From JAIOYV01 sp964388245 (GTDB lineage: Bacteria; Bacteroidota; Bacteroidia; Bacteroidales; M50B96), in assembly GCA_964388245.1 (NCBI GenBank), contig CAYLZH010000201.1, positions 1 to 9,550 on the forward strand: a stretch of 9,550 nucleotides of DNA, in the 5' to 3' direction. The notes below the pieces were generated by a model. That model was not told where the DNA came from, did not search any database, and worked only from the letters and a program-made list of their open reading frames with translations. Shown here piece by piece: positions 1 through 7,131 of the stretch (position 1 is the first letter of the stretch; each line of letters opens with the position of its first letter). The position numbers and the translations under genes are program-made.

Positions 1-74
1 ATAAAAAACAATACCAGTAAGGCAGCAAGGATTATCGTAGTAATAGTCATGGTTTTTGAGTTTGATAATTTCAT
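1..74 (-). CDS. 5' end of an unidentified gene, cut by the window edge, with a hydrophobic N-terminus
   Basis: A minus-strand reading frame opens with ATG at 74 and stays open to the window edge, giving 24 complete codons. An in-frame ATG at 50 would give a shorter product. The translation starts MKLSNSKTMTITTIILAALL and continues with more hydrophobic residues: a short polar start, then a hydrophobic stretch. This looks like a signal peptide or first membrane helix. It lies 76 bp downstream of the SDR1 stop codon in the same direction. No intrinsic terminator with a T-run separates the two, so read-through from the operon upstream is possible. No exact TAnnTTTG box was found in the gap. The fragment is too short to recognise a family, and it could be a chance open frame. 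Confidence 0.45.
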   Translation of the reverse strand, partial: MKLSNSKTMTITTIILAALLVLFF

Positions 75-103
75 TTCAAATAATATTTAGTCAATTACCC
101 TGA

Positions 104-132
104 TCGGTAAGGATATCCAATTTCCCTACCGA
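104..132 (-). other. Imperfect hairpin after SDR1, no U-tract
   Basis: TCGGTAAGG at 104-112 pairs with CCCTACCGA at 124-132 (9 pairs including one G-T wobble; loop 11). It sits 18 bp past the SDR1 stop codon. No T-run follows on the minus strand, so it is not a typical intrinsic terminator. It could protect the 3' end of the mRNA or simply be chance. Confidence 0.3.
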
Positions 133-150
133 ACAGGCTTTTAGTTTAAG

Positions 151-972
151 TTAAAATCCAAACTGTTTGTTCACAGCTTCGATGTATTCTTCGTCGCTTA
201 GTTGTTTTCTAGGGGCAAGGAACATCTCTGCATCTTTACCTGCAATATAACGTATTTGTTTAGAACCATCAGTAGCGGCTCGGAAGATTACCTCAGCAAC
301 CTCTACCGGTTGCGACGCCCTGTTTCCATCTCCTTGCAAAGCAGCAATTCCTTGCATTAGCGTATCGCCCATTTCCTTATATTCTGGAATACTTTCATCA
401 ATTTGGTAATCGAACGAACGGCCTCCAAAATCGGTAGCAATGGTACCAGGTTCAACAATTTTGGCTTTTACACCAATCTTTGCCAACTCAAAAACCAGGG
501 ACTCCGTAATTCCCTCCACAGCAAACTTAGTTCCATGGTATAGTGCACCATAAGGGAATGTGACCTTTCCGCCTACTGACGAAATATTTATCACTACTCC
601 TTCTTTGTGCTCACGAAAATGTGGTAAAACAGCTTTGGTTACATCCAACAGTCCAATTACATTGGTATTAAACTGACGAATGATGTTTTCGCGAGGGAAG
701 GTTTCCAAAGGACCGTATGCCCCATAACCCGCATTATTGACCAACACATCGATTTTTCCAAATTCTTTAATTCCGGATTGAACCGTGTTAGTTATTGATT
801 CCAAATCCGTAACATCAAGTCTTGAAACGAGTACGTTTTGCAACTTTGTTAATTCTTCTTCCTTTTCAGGTGTACGCATAGTGGCTATTACATTCCAACC
901 TTTATCCTGGAAGTGTTTTGCTGTGGCACGACCAATTCCGGTACTTGCTCCTGTTATTAATACTGTCTTCAT
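151..972 (-). CDS. Classical short-chain dehydrogenase/reductase (SDR1)
   Basis: A 273-residue cytoplasmic NAD(P)-dependent oxidoreductase of the classical SDR family; the substrate is unknown. The Rossmann nucleotide-binding motif TGASTGIG is at residues 7-14, NNAG at 79-82, the structural Asn in FNTNVIG at 104, the catalytic Ser at about 132 (INISSVGG) and the YxxxK pair at Tyr145 and Lys149. EPG follows at 174-176. Arg33 at the end of the second strand (ATMR) favours NADP(H), by inference. The length is normal and all catalytic residues are present. The start is 4 bp after the SDR2 stop codon, so it is the third gene of an operon with the hydrolase at 1821-2825. It is about three-quarters identical by eye to SDR3 (8407-9228), with the C-terminal third most diverged, so the two are probably a duplicate pair. 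Confidence 0.95.
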   Translation of the reverse strand: MKTVLITGASTGIGRATAKHFQDKGWNVIATMRTPEKEEELTKLQNVLVSRLDVTDLESITNTVQSGIKEFGKIDVLVNNAGYGAYGPLETFPRENIIRQFNTNVIGLLDVTKAVLPHFREHKEGVVINISSVGGKVTFPYGALYHGTKFAVEGITESLVFELAKIGVKAKIVEPGTIATDFGGRSFDYQIDESIPEYKEMGDTLMQGIAALQGDGNRASQPVEVAEVIFRAATDGSKQIRYIAGKDAEMFLAPRKQLSDEEYIEAVNKQFGF

Positions 973-976
973 CGTT

Positions 977-1813
977 TTAGTTTTTAGGGCTTAGCATTTG
1001 TTCAATATTATTAATGAATTCCTGTCGAGGAACATTATTCATCATACCGAAAAGCATTTCTGCATCTGCTCCAATAATGTTATGGACAGGAGTTTCTGTT
1101 GTAGCACATTCGTAGATTTTATCAGCTACATCCTGAGGATCGGCCACTGTGCCACTTTGCTGTTGCATCTGGTCAATTACTGTAGCAAAATGATCACCAA
1201 TTTTTGCAGCACTTTCCTGGATTTCTTCATCGCCTCCTTCAAAGTTATTGTCACTGGCGTTAAAAAAGTTTGTTCCAAAAGCACCTGGAGCAATTGCCTT
1301 CACCTTTATCCCAAAAGGCTTGTATTCCATAGCCATCGACTCTGTCAATCCCTCGACTGCCCATTTCGAAGCAGAATAGGTTGATGTAAGTGTAAGTCCC
1401 ATGCATCCTGCCATAGAACTTATATTAATGACGGCACCACTTTTTCGTTTGCGCATGTGTGGAAGTACCTCGCGGCTAACACGCATCACTCCAAACACAT
1501 TGGTCTCGAACATGGCATAGATCTGCTCTTCGGTAAATTGTTCAAGGAAGGAATGTCCACCATAACCTGCATTGTTGACCAACACATCGATCTGCCCAAA
1601 CTTCTTTATACCGGCACCAACTGCCTCTTTTACACTATCATTGTTAGTAACATCCAAACGCGTTACAAAAACATTATCTAATTCTTTAAGCTCTGTTTCC
1701 TTCTCAGGTGAGCGCATGGTTGCGATAACGTTCCATCCTTCTTGTTGAAATTTCTTTGCAGCTAGTTTTCCAAAACCAGAACTGCATCCTGTTATCAAAA
1801 CTGTTTTTTTCAT
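977..1813 (-). CDS. Classical short-chain dehydrogenase/reductase (SDR2)
   Basis: A 278-residue cytoplasmic NAD(P)-dependent SDR. From the chosen start it shows TGCSSGFG at residues 8-15, NNAG at 80-83, the catalytic Ser at about 133 (INISSMAG), and Tyr146 and Lys150 in YSASK. All key residues are present. The frame is open 25 codons further upstream to 1888, but that would overlap the end of the hydrolase gene and add a tail outside the family. The ATG at 1813 begins MKKTVLITG, like its relatives, and lies 7 bp after the hydrolase stop codon. It is clearly more distant from SDR1 and SDR3 than those are from each other: the region before the YxxxK and the C-terminus differ, suggesting a different substrate. 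It is transcribed as the middle gene of hydrolase-SDR2-SDR1. Confidence 0.93.
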   Translation of the reverse strand: MKKTVLITGCSSGFGKLAAKKFQQEGWNVIATMRSPEKETELKELDNVFVTRLDVTNNDSVKEAVGAGIKKFGQIDVLVNNAGYGGHSFLEQFTEEQIYAMFETNVFGVMRVSREVLPHMRKRKSGAVINISSMAGCMGLTLTSTYSASKWAVEGLTESMAMEYKPFGIKVKAIAPGAFGTNFFNASDNNFEGGDEEIQESAAKIGDHFATVIDQMQQQSGTVADPQDVADKIYECATTETPVHNIIGADAEMLFGMMNNVPRQEFINNIEQMLSPKN

Positions 1814-1820
1814 TTTTGCT

Positions 1821-2825
1821 TTATTTATGATGATGATTAAACCAATCCACCATTTCTGCCGGATTTTCAGAGAAATAGGTGTATCCATGGAAACGCCAAG
1901 GTGTATCTTCCACCCAAACGATTTTTTTATCTTCTAAAGGAGTGTTCTCGTACATCCATTGCACATCCGATGCTCGCGAATTCATGTCGTTTCGAACCTG
2001 CAAATAGAAGGTTGGCACATTGATGTGCTTAATCTTTTTTGTGATGTCATGATCCTCTATGGTCAAGCCTGTAAGTTCTTGGTAGATGGGTCGAAATTCA
2101 GCAACACCTTGTTCTACAGGAATTCCAAAGTTTGTGCATGAGCGTTCTACCGATGTTTGTCCTTTTAATGGCTGAACCAAAATTAAAGATTTAATATCCT
2201 TGAAGGTGTCTGGACTTTTTTCCATAGCATTGATGGTAGCATTAGCCCCCATACACATACTCATTAATGAGATATCCATTTCAGCAGTTTCAGGCTTATT
2301 CTTTACCCATGCTATCGATGCAAGTACATCTTGCCATTCCCAATAACCAACACCTGTAACGCCATTATCCCCAGCTTCACTTTCCCCATGAGAACGTAAG
2401 TCATAGCTGAGAACGTTATAGCCGGCATCGTGCAAAGCTTTGTAACGAGGTAAGAAATTCACCTCAAACCCACCTGCATAATCCAATCCTTCCATGTGTC
2501 CAGCAAAACCATATCGGTTTCCAGGAGAGAAATGGTTACTAATGATAATCTTATCCGATTCAGCAGGAATAAACCAACCCTTTAAAGTTACTCCGTCTTC
2601 AGTTAAAAATTCTACTTCTTCATACTCCATTCCATACTCATCAGGGGTTCTAACAATGGGTGTTCTAGGAGGAGTAGATAAGCCTTGAGCTAACATGTTT
2701 ATCATGCCTTTTTGCTGCTCATTCAATTCTTTTGTTTCCATCTTTTCATGATTATTTGTGCTATTGTCCTGACTATATCCAAATAGACTAAATAGGACAA
2801 TCGCCACCGTTATAATTAACTTCAT
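1821..2825 (-). CDS. Exported alpha/beta hydrolase with Cys nucleophile elbow (hydrolase 1)
   Basis: A 334-residue alpha/beta-hydrolase-fold protein. Residues 1-19 form a signal peptide (MKLIITVAIVLFSLFGYSQ), so the protein is probably periplasmic. The fold starts near residue 65 (YEEVEFLTEDGVTLKGWFIP). DLRSHGES is at about 142-149. The nucleophile elbow is S-M-C-M-G with Cys191 in place of Ser, the acid is probably Asp280 (VRND), and His313 (RFHGYTYF) is placed to complete a Cys-Asp-His triad as in dienelactone hydrolase. The substrate is unknown; ester, lactone or thioester cleavage is inferred from the fold only. It is the first gene of an operon with SDR2 and SDR1 and has a well-defined promoter with AraC-type repeats just upstream. 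Paralogs lie at 3963-4982 and 5086-6024; this is the most divergent and the only one with the His. Confidence 0.9.
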   Translation of the reverse strand: MKLIITVAIVLFSLFGYSQDNSTNNHEKMETKELNEQQKGMINMLAQGLSTPPRTPIVRTPDEYGMEYEEVEFLTEDGVTLKGWFIPAESDKIIISNHFSPGNRYGFAGHMEGLDYAGGFEVNFLPRYKALHDAGYNVLSYDLRSHGESEAGDNGVTGVGYWEWQDVLASIAWVKNKPETAEMDISLMSMCMGANATINAMEKSPDTFKDIKSLILVQPLKGQTSVERSCTNFGIPVEQGVAEFRPIYQELTGLTIEDHDITKKIKHINVPTFYLQVRNDMNSRASDVQWMYENTPLEDKKIVWVEDTPWRFHGYTYFSENPAEMVDWFNHHHK

Positions 2826-2848
2826 TTTGTTATTTAATTGATACAGAG

Positions 2849-2911
2849 CAAAAGTAGAGCACTATAGAATTATGCACCTAAACATATTCCGTATTGTTGT
2901 ACACATATTCC
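2849..2911 (-). promoter_or_regulatory. Promoter of the hydrolase 1-SDR2-SDR1 operon with two AraC-type direct repeats
   Basis: Read on the minus strand, the -7 box TACTTTTG occupies 2856-2849, 23 bp upstream of the ATG. Upstream lie two perfect copies of GGAATATGT at 2890-2882 and 2911-2903, with a period of 21 bp, the proximal one exactly 25 bp from the -7 box. No TTTG-like -33 element is seen. This layout is expected for an activator that binds one face of the helix next to RNA polymerase, and it matches the promoters at 5006, 6053, 8263 and 9256. The regulator is inferred to be one of the two AraC paralogs. Confidence 0.8.
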
Positions 2912-2930
2912 ATATTGAATTAACCAAGGC

Positions 2931-2965
2931 AAAAAAAACGGGCATTTCTCTTTGAAATACCCGTT
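2931..2965 (-). terminator. Intrinsic terminator of AraC regulator 1
   Basis: GAAATACCCGTT at 2954-2965 and AACGGGCATTTC at 2937-2948 form a 12-bp stem (one G-T wobble in RNA) with a 5-nt loop. A run of eight T follows on the minus strand (2938-2931). It begins 16 bp after the AraC1 stop codon and ends 19 bp before the distal operator repeat of the next operon, so it insulates that promoter from read-through. Confidence 0.92.
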
Positions 2966-2981
2966 CCTGATTAGAAGATTA

Positions 2982-3890
2982 TTAATTCACATTTCGGTAC
3001 ACTGCCGGACTCATGCCTACTTTCTTTTTAAAAAGCTTACTGAAGTTCTGAGGATATTCGAAACCCAAACCGTAGGCAATCTGACCTATGGATTCTTCTG
3101 AGTTTAGAAGTTGTGTTTTGGCTCTCTCGATAACAAAAGAATGAATATGATCCTGAGCATTCCTGCCTGTTTCTTTCTTAAGCATATCGCTAAAATAGTT
3201 GGGCGACATATTCAATTGCTCTCCACAATACTTAACACTTGGCATGCCTAGTTCCAAGGCAGTATTGGATCCATAGTACGCTTTCAGCAATTCTTCGAAT
3301 CGTGTAACAATATCTTTGTTAAGGTTCTCGCGGGTATAAAACTGTCGGTTATAATAACGGGTGCAATAATCCAACAGCAGCTCAAGACTTGTAACAATAA
3401 GTTTTTGGCTTTGCTTGTCGATGTTTTGATTGTATTCAAGAATGATCTTATCGCGTAAATCTTTTATGATGTTTTTTTCATCATCTGAGATGTGTAGGGA
3501 CTCGTTTACATCGTATGAGAAAAAAGAGTACTTGTCGATGTTTTGGCCCAATTGCGATTTTCGAATCAGGTCAGGGTGAAACAACAGGGTCCAGCTATTG
3601 TTGGCCTCTTCCTCTTCCCACTCATCCACTTTTAGAACTTGCCCGGGCGCCATAAAAATCAACGTTCCTTCTTCAAAATCGTAGCTGGTTCGTCCATATT
3701 CAAAAGATCCGGATTTACCTTCTTTGTATTCCAACATGTAAAAGGTACTAACGACTCCCTTTCCGATAAACTGAGGACCATCCTTTATATCTTTATGATT
3801 AAATACCGAAATCAAAGGATGCTTGGGTTTATCAAGTCCCATTGCATGTAGGGCTTGCGAAATACTATTAAACTCGATTATTTCTCTCAT
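2982..3890 (-). CDS. AraC-family transcriptional regulator (AraC1)
   Basis: A 302-residue cytoplasmic DNA-binding regulator. The N-terminal part (about 20-110) has a cupin-like sensor segment containing FEYGRTSYDFEEGTLIFMAPGQ. The C-terminal AraC DNA-binding domain spans about 195-302: the first helix-turn-helix is near 222-241 (YCGEQLNMSPNYFSDMLKKE) and the second near 268-290 (IAYGLGFEYPQNFSKLFKKK), ending in the family signature VGMSPAVYR. The frame is open to an ATG at 3917, but that codon falls inside a -7 box at 3915-3922. The ATG at 3890 also gives a start that aligns with AraC2 (ISQAxxxxGLDKPKHPL). It follows hydrolase 2 by 72 bp and is followed by a strong terminator. It is closely related to AraC2 over its full length. 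The inducer is unknown. Confidence 0.93.
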   Translation of the reverse strand: MREIIEFNSISQALHAMGLDKPKHPLISVFNHKDIKDGPQFIGKGVVSTFYMLEYKEGKSGSFEYGRTSYDFEEGTLIFMAPGQVLKVDEWEEEEANNSWTLLFHPDLIRKSQLGQNIDKYSFFSYDVNESLHISDDEKNIIKDLRDKIILEYNQNIDKQSQKLIVTSLELLLDYCTRYYNRQFYTRENLNKDIVTRFEELLKAYYGSNTALELGMPSVKYCGEQLNMSPNYFSDMLKKETGRNAQDHIHSFVIERAKTQLLNSEESIGQIAYGLGFEYPQNFSKLFKKKVGMSPAVYRNVN

Positions 3891-3914
3891 AGCTGAATCT
3901 ATCCTATTGGTAAA

Positions 3915-3922
3915 CAAAGTTA
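3915..3922 (-). promoter_or_regulatory. Probable own promoter of AraC1 (-7 box)
   Basis: TAACTTTG on the minus strand matches the Bacteroidota -7 consensus TAnnTTTG and lies 24 bp upstream of the ATG at 3890, the same distance as in the other promoters here. The 21-bp repeat pair is not evident: only ATATG at the proximal position (within 3948-3956) resembles the operator, and the distal copy is absent. AraC1 may therefore be expressed independently as well as by read-through from hydrolase 2. Confidence 0.55.
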
Positions 3923-3962
3923 TTAAATTGAAGACATTATTACCATTTCATATCTATCTTCA

Positions 3963-4982
3963 TTATTGCTTGAGATACTTATCAAACCACTTCAAAATAG
4001 GCTCAGGGTGAGTACCAATCCAATCGTAAGCAGCCATACGATTAAATGCTTGATTCTTCTTTTTTGGTATATCAATCCACATGAGTTCTTTCTCTACTTG
4101 CAAATCATTATAAACCCCTTCTACAAATTCTTCATTCAAAAAGCCATCGTTTTTATTTTGCATTACCAATGTTGGCACAGTTACATCCTTAACATACGGA
4201 CGCCATGTATTATTGAAGTAATCAAAGTCAGTGTTTTTCTTGATGTATTTATCTGCACTCTTTTTTAGGAATCCCGGTATTTCCATTGCATCCATGAAAT
4301 GAGCATAATCCAATGGCTGAACAGAAATCATACATTTGATATTGTCGTAGTTCTTCAAGCCATCTTCTCTTCCATAGGCTGAAACGGATGCTCCTTGTCC
4401 CATACAAATACTAAATAGCCCAATTTCGGCATTTTTATACTCTGGATGATTACTAATAAATTCAACTGCTGCTATAACATCCTTAGCCTCTTCAGGTCCA
4501 TACGACACAAAACCATCCATGGCCGGATCGCTTTCCCCATGATTTCGGAAATCGTACATGAGTACAGTATAACCTGCATCGTTCAGGTATTTGGCCTGGC
4601 GTAGAAACTGAACATCGCCATCGTAGCCTTTTACAGGTCTTTTGGCATCGTTGGTATATCCAGCCCTGCTACAATAAAGTCCAAAATGAGACTGGATAAT
4701 AACGTTATCACTAGATCCTTTTATTAACCATCCCTTTAGCTTGATACTATCGCTGGCCATAAACAAGACCTCTTCGTATTGTAAATTGTAGTTTTCAGGC
4801 TTGTCGAACAGGGGAGCTCCTTCTCCCGCCAAGACAAGATTTTTAGCCATCATTTTTCCTAACATGCCTCCTCCTTTTTTAGATTTTTTCTTTTTTGTTT
4901 CCTGAGCCGAAACAGAAAGACTTAAGCTCAGGAAAATTATACCCATCAAAATTGATACATTTTTCATTTTCATCTCCTTCAT
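3963..4982 (-). CDS. Exported alpha/beta hydrolase, Cys nucleophile, catalytic His not found (hydrolase 2)
   Basis: A 339-residue alpha/beta-hydrolase-fold protein. Residues 1-26 form a signal peptide ending VSA-Q, followed by a lysine-rich stretch (ETKKKKSKKGGG). Fold landmarks are SHFGLYCSRAGYT near 98-110, DFRNHGES at about 144-151, the nucleophile elbow S-I-C-M-G with Cys193, and the probable acid Asp279 (NKND). Where hydrolase 1 has its catalytic His, this protein reads NRMAAYDWIG, with Ala at about 317. The nearest His (325) is in a different structural place, so activity is uncertain. In-frame ATGs at 4973 and 4967 are alternatives, and the sequence GAAGGAG between 4982 and 4973 could serve as a Shine-Dalgarno for 4967. 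I keep 4982 because its distance from the -7 box matches the other promoters. It is most similar to hydrolase 3. Confidence 0.9.
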   Translation of the reverse strand: MKEMKMKNVSILMGIIFLSLSLSVSAQETKKKKSKKGGGMLGKMMAKNLVLAGEGAPLFDKPENYNLQYEEVLFMASDSIKLKGWLIKGSSDNVIIQSHFGLYCSRAGYTNDAKRPVKGYDGDVQFLRQAKYLNDAGYTVLMYDFRNHGESDPAMDGFVSYGPEEAKDVIAAVEFISNHPEYKNAEIGLFSICMGQGASVSAYGREDGLKNYDNIKCMISVQPLDYAHFMDAMEIPGFLKKSADKYIKKNTDFDYFNNTWRPYVKDVTVPTLVMQNKNDGFLNEEFVEGVYNDLQVEKELMWIDIPKKKNQAFNRMAAYDWIGTHPEPILKWFDKYLKQ

Positions 4983-5005
4983 TTAGGTTTAGTTATTTAC
5001 TGTTG

Positions 5006-5068
5006 CAAAACTACCTTGAGCGAAAAACGTGGTCTAATTCCTATTACTGTTTTATGTATCCAAATTAC
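5006..5068 (-). promoter_or_regulatory. Promoter of hydrolase 2 with degenerate AraC-type repeats
   Basis: Minus-strand -7 box TAGTTTTG at 5013-5006. At the conserved positions, the proximal element at 5047-5039 reads GTAATAGGA and the distal element at 5068-5060 reads GTAATTTGG, preceded by CTGTAA overlap at 5070-5065. Spacing (25 bp and 21-bp period) is the same as in the four other promoters. Individual 9-mers are weaker than those before hydrolases 1 and 3, but the whole block aligns to the SDR3 promoter, including CCACGT and CTCAA in the spacer. It lies in the 103-bp gap after hydrolase 3, where no terminator is visible. Confidence 0.65.
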
Positions 5069-5085
5069 AGCCTGCGAACGACCAA

Positions 5086-6024
5086 CTACATATATTTACC
5101 AAACCATGCCAGAATCTCTTTCGGGTTCTTTCCGAGCCAATCGTAAGCTGCTCCACGCTTTTCTTCCAGGTCGAGCATCAGCATTTCCTTTTCTGAAGGA
5201 ATGTCGTTATAATATTGCTTCACCATGTCGAGATTGGTCATGGGATCATTTTCGTTTTGAATAACCAGCGTGGGTACTGAAATATCCTTTACATAAGGTA
5301 AGAACGAATCACCTGTTAGGTCAACTCCACGTTTATTCTTGCTGTACTTGTTGCCACTGTTAACCATAGACTTAGGCATTCCCATTGCTTCCACAAAATA
5401 ATCGTAGGTGAGTGGCTGGACGGCAATCATGGTTTTAACTTTTGGGTTATTCTTCAATTCAGCTTCCTGACCATAGGCGAAAGTACTGGATGCTGTCCCC
5501 ATGCAAATACTTAACAATCCAATCGATGCATCTTTGTAGTCAGGATGGTCCGAAATGTAGTTTACTGCTGCAACAATATCCTTTCTTTCATCCTGTCCCC
5601 AGGTAACCCATGGCGTTGTCCCCTCTCCACTATTCCCATGGTTACGCAGGTCGAACATCAACACCGAATATCCTGCATCAGTTAAATATTCTGTCTGTTC
5701 AAGAAAGTGAATGTCGTCGGTCCAAAGGGTGTTTTTCATCATTCCCTTTCCATCCTGAGTAAATCCGCTCCGTGAGCATTGTACACCAAAATGGGACTGG
5801 ATGATTACTTTATCGTTATTATTGGATTTAACTAACCATCCTGAAAGTTCAACCCCATCGCTGGTTTTAAAAGTCACATCCTCGTATTCCAATCCATATT
5901 TTTCAGGCGTTTCGAATACCGGCGATTTTCCCGGCTTTATCATCATGTTGGATACCATCGATCCACACGATGAGAATAGTAATGCAGCCAACAGTAAGCT
6001 AATTGATAATTTAATGTGTTTCAT
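5086..6024 (-). CDS. Lipoprotein alpha/beta hydrolase, Cys nucleophile, catalytic His not found (hydrolase 3)
   Basis: A 312-residue alpha/beta-hydrolase-fold protein. The N-terminus MKHIKLSISLLLAALLFSSC is a lipoprotein signal peptide with the lipid-modified Cys at 20, so the protein should be membrane-anchored. Landmarks are SHFGVQCSRSGFT near 78-90, DLRNHGNS at about 125-132, the elbow S-I-C-M-G with Cys174, and the probable acid Asp260 (NEND). The C-terminus reads EEKRGAAYDWLGKNP where hydrolase 1 has RFHGYTYFSENP, so the catalytic His is missing. A second Cys (83), after the SHF loop, is shared only with hydrolase 2 (Cys104). The protein may be inactive, use another His, or act as a binding protein. 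It has its own promoter with perfect repeats and follows the AraC2 terminator; hydrolase 2 follows 103 bp later. Confidence 0.9.
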   Translation of the reverse strand: MKHIKLSISLLLAALLFSSCGSMVSNMMIKPGKSPVFETPEKYGLEYEDVTFKTSDGVELSGWLVKSNNNDKVIIQSHFGVQCSRSGFTQDGKGMMKNTLWTDDIHFLEQTEYLTDAGYSVLMFDLRNHGNSGEGTTPWVTWGQDERKDIVAAVNYISDHPDYKDASIGLLSICMGTASSTFAYGQEAELKNNPKVKTMIAVQPLTYDYFVEAMGMPKSMVNSGNKYSKNKRGVDLTGDSFLPYVKDISVPTLVIQNENDPMTNLDMVKQYYNDIPSEKEMLMLDLEEKRGAAYDWLGKNPKEILAWFGKYM

Positions 6025-6052
6025 CGTTTTCTGGTTTTAAAAGTTTACACTG

Positions 6053-6115
6053 CAAAACTAAGGTGGTCAACTTGTGCCTACATAAACATATTCCGCATTG
6101 ATGAATACATATTCC
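6053..6115 (-). promoter_or_regulatory. Promoter of hydrolase 3 with two perfect AraC-type direct repeats
   Basis: Minus-strand -7 box TAGTTTTG at 6060-6053, 28 bp upstream of the ATG. Two perfect GGAATATGT copies lie at 6094-6086 and 6115-6107, with a 21-bp period and a 25-bp gap to the -7 box. The geometry and both repeats are identical to those of the hydrolase 1 promoter 3.2 kb away, although the sequences between them differ. That pattern points to selection for protein binding rather than to a simple recent copy. Confidence 0.8.
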
Positions 6116-6123
6116 TTATATAC

Positions 6124-6160
6124 AAAAAAGGGTAAACCAACTTATGCTGATTTACCCTTT
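6124..6160 (-). terminator. Intrinsic terminator of AraC regulator 2
   Basis: AAAGGGTAAA (6127-6136) and TTTACCCTTT (6151-6160) form a 10-bp perfect stem with a 14-nt loop. The minus strand continues with a T-run at 6129-6124. It lies 19 bp past the AraC2 stop codon and ends 8 bp before the distal operator repeat of hydrolase 3. Confidence 0.9.
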
Positions 6161-6179
6161 ATGATTCGTATATAGAAAT

Positions 6180-7100
6180 TTAATTCACATTTCGGTATTC
6201 CGCAGGGCTCATTCCCACTTTCTTCTTAAACACCTTACTGAAATGTTGGGGGTATTCGAAGCCCAGACCGTAAGCAATCTGACTGATGGATTCTACTGAA
6301 TTTAAAAGTTGTGTTTTCGCTTTATCTACTACAAAGAAATGGATGTGTTCTTGCGCATTACGACCGGTTTCTTTCTTAAGTAAATCACTCAAATAATTAC
6401 TCGACAGATTAAGCTCTTCACCGCAATAACTTACAGAAGGGAGTCCTGTATCAAGAGGTTTACCCGAACTGTAATAACTCTTTAGTAGTTGTTCAAAGCG
6501 TGTTACAATGTCCTTGTTCAAATTGCTTCGTGTATAGAATTGCCGGTCGTAGTAGCGGGTGCAATAGTCAAGCAAAATTTCGATATTTGAAATGATAAGC
6601 TTCTGGCTGTGCTTATCGATATTAAGACTGTATTCTTTAACAATTTTATCGCGAAGATCGGCTATTGTTTTTTTTTCGTCATCCGATATGTGCAGGGCTT
6701 CGTTTACATCGTAGGAGAAAAAGGAGTAATTGTCAATGGTTCTTCCCAGTTCCGATTTACGGATCAGGTCAGGGTGAAATAGAACAGACCAACCCGTTGT
6801 TTCCATATTTTGTTTCAGGTCATGCTCCCACTCCGGAATAGTTATCACTTGTCCTGGCTTTGTAAATAGCAAGGTTCCCTCGTGAAAGTCGTAAGTATTG
6901 CGCCCGTATTGAAACGATCCCGACTTGCAGTCTTTGAACATCACATGATAAAGATCTATGGCCAGGGTTTTACCTACCAAATCAAAGTTTGGAGTCATTT
7001 CTTTATGCTTATAAACAGTTACCAGGGGATGTTTTGGCTTATCCAATCCAAATAGCTCATGCGCCTGGCTAATTGTAGAAATTCGAAATATGTCGTTCAT
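6180..7100 (-). CDS. AraC-family transcriptional regulator (AraC2)
   Basis: A 306-residue regulator, paralogous to AraC1 throughout. It has a cupin-like N-terminal segment (FQYGRNTYDFHEGTLLFTKPGQ near 63-84), a conserved middle (KYSFFSYDVNE-like and LDYCTRYY-like stretches), and a C-terminal AraC DNA-binding domain over about 200-306. The first helix-turn-helix contains YCGEELNLSSNYLSDLLKKE and the second IAYGLGFEYPQHFSKVFKKK, almost the same as AraC1, so both should recognise similar sites. The sensor halves differ more, allowing different inducers. The start is 31 bp after the phosphoesterase stop codon, so it is probably cotranscribed with it and would fall under the operator at 8296-8325. 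A near-consensus box TATCTTTA at 7126-7119 could give a weak second promoter. A strong terminator follows. Confidence 0.93.
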   Translation of the reverse strand: MNDIFRISTISQAHELFGLDKPKHPLVTVYKHKEMTPNFDLVGKTLAIDLYHVMFKDCKSGSFQYGRNTYDFHEGTLLFTKPGQVITIPEWEHDLKQNMETTGWSVLFHPDLIRKSELGRTIDNYSFFSYDVNEALHISDDEKKTIADLRDKIVKEYSLNIDKHSQKLIISNIEILLDYCTRYYDRQFYTRSNLNKDIVTRFEQLLKSYYSSGKPLDTGLPSVSYCGEELNLSSNYLSDLLKKETGRNAQEHIHFFVVDKAKTQLLNSVESISQIAYGLGFEYPQHFSKVFKKKVGMSPAEYRNVN

Positions 7101-7131
7101 TTAAATTAAATTTATAAGTAAAGATATACAA

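Noticed and set aside
1814..1888. N-terminal extension of SDR2 by 25 codons
   Set aside because: It overlaps the 3' end of the hydrolase 1 gene, and the extra residues precede the family's usual MKKTVLITG start.
3891..3917. N-terminal extension of AraC1 by 9 codons
   Set aside because: The ATG at 3917 lies within a TAnnTTTG box, and the start at 3890 aligns with AraC2.
3948..3977. AraC-type repeat pair before AraC1
   Set aside because: Only ATATG at the proximal position matches; the distal position does not, so it was not counted with the five operators.
998..5264. Plus-strand open frames antisense to the SDR, hydrolase and AraC genes
   Set aside because: All lie opposite well-supported genes, have unnatural Cys/Ser/Phe-rich translations and no recognisable motifs.
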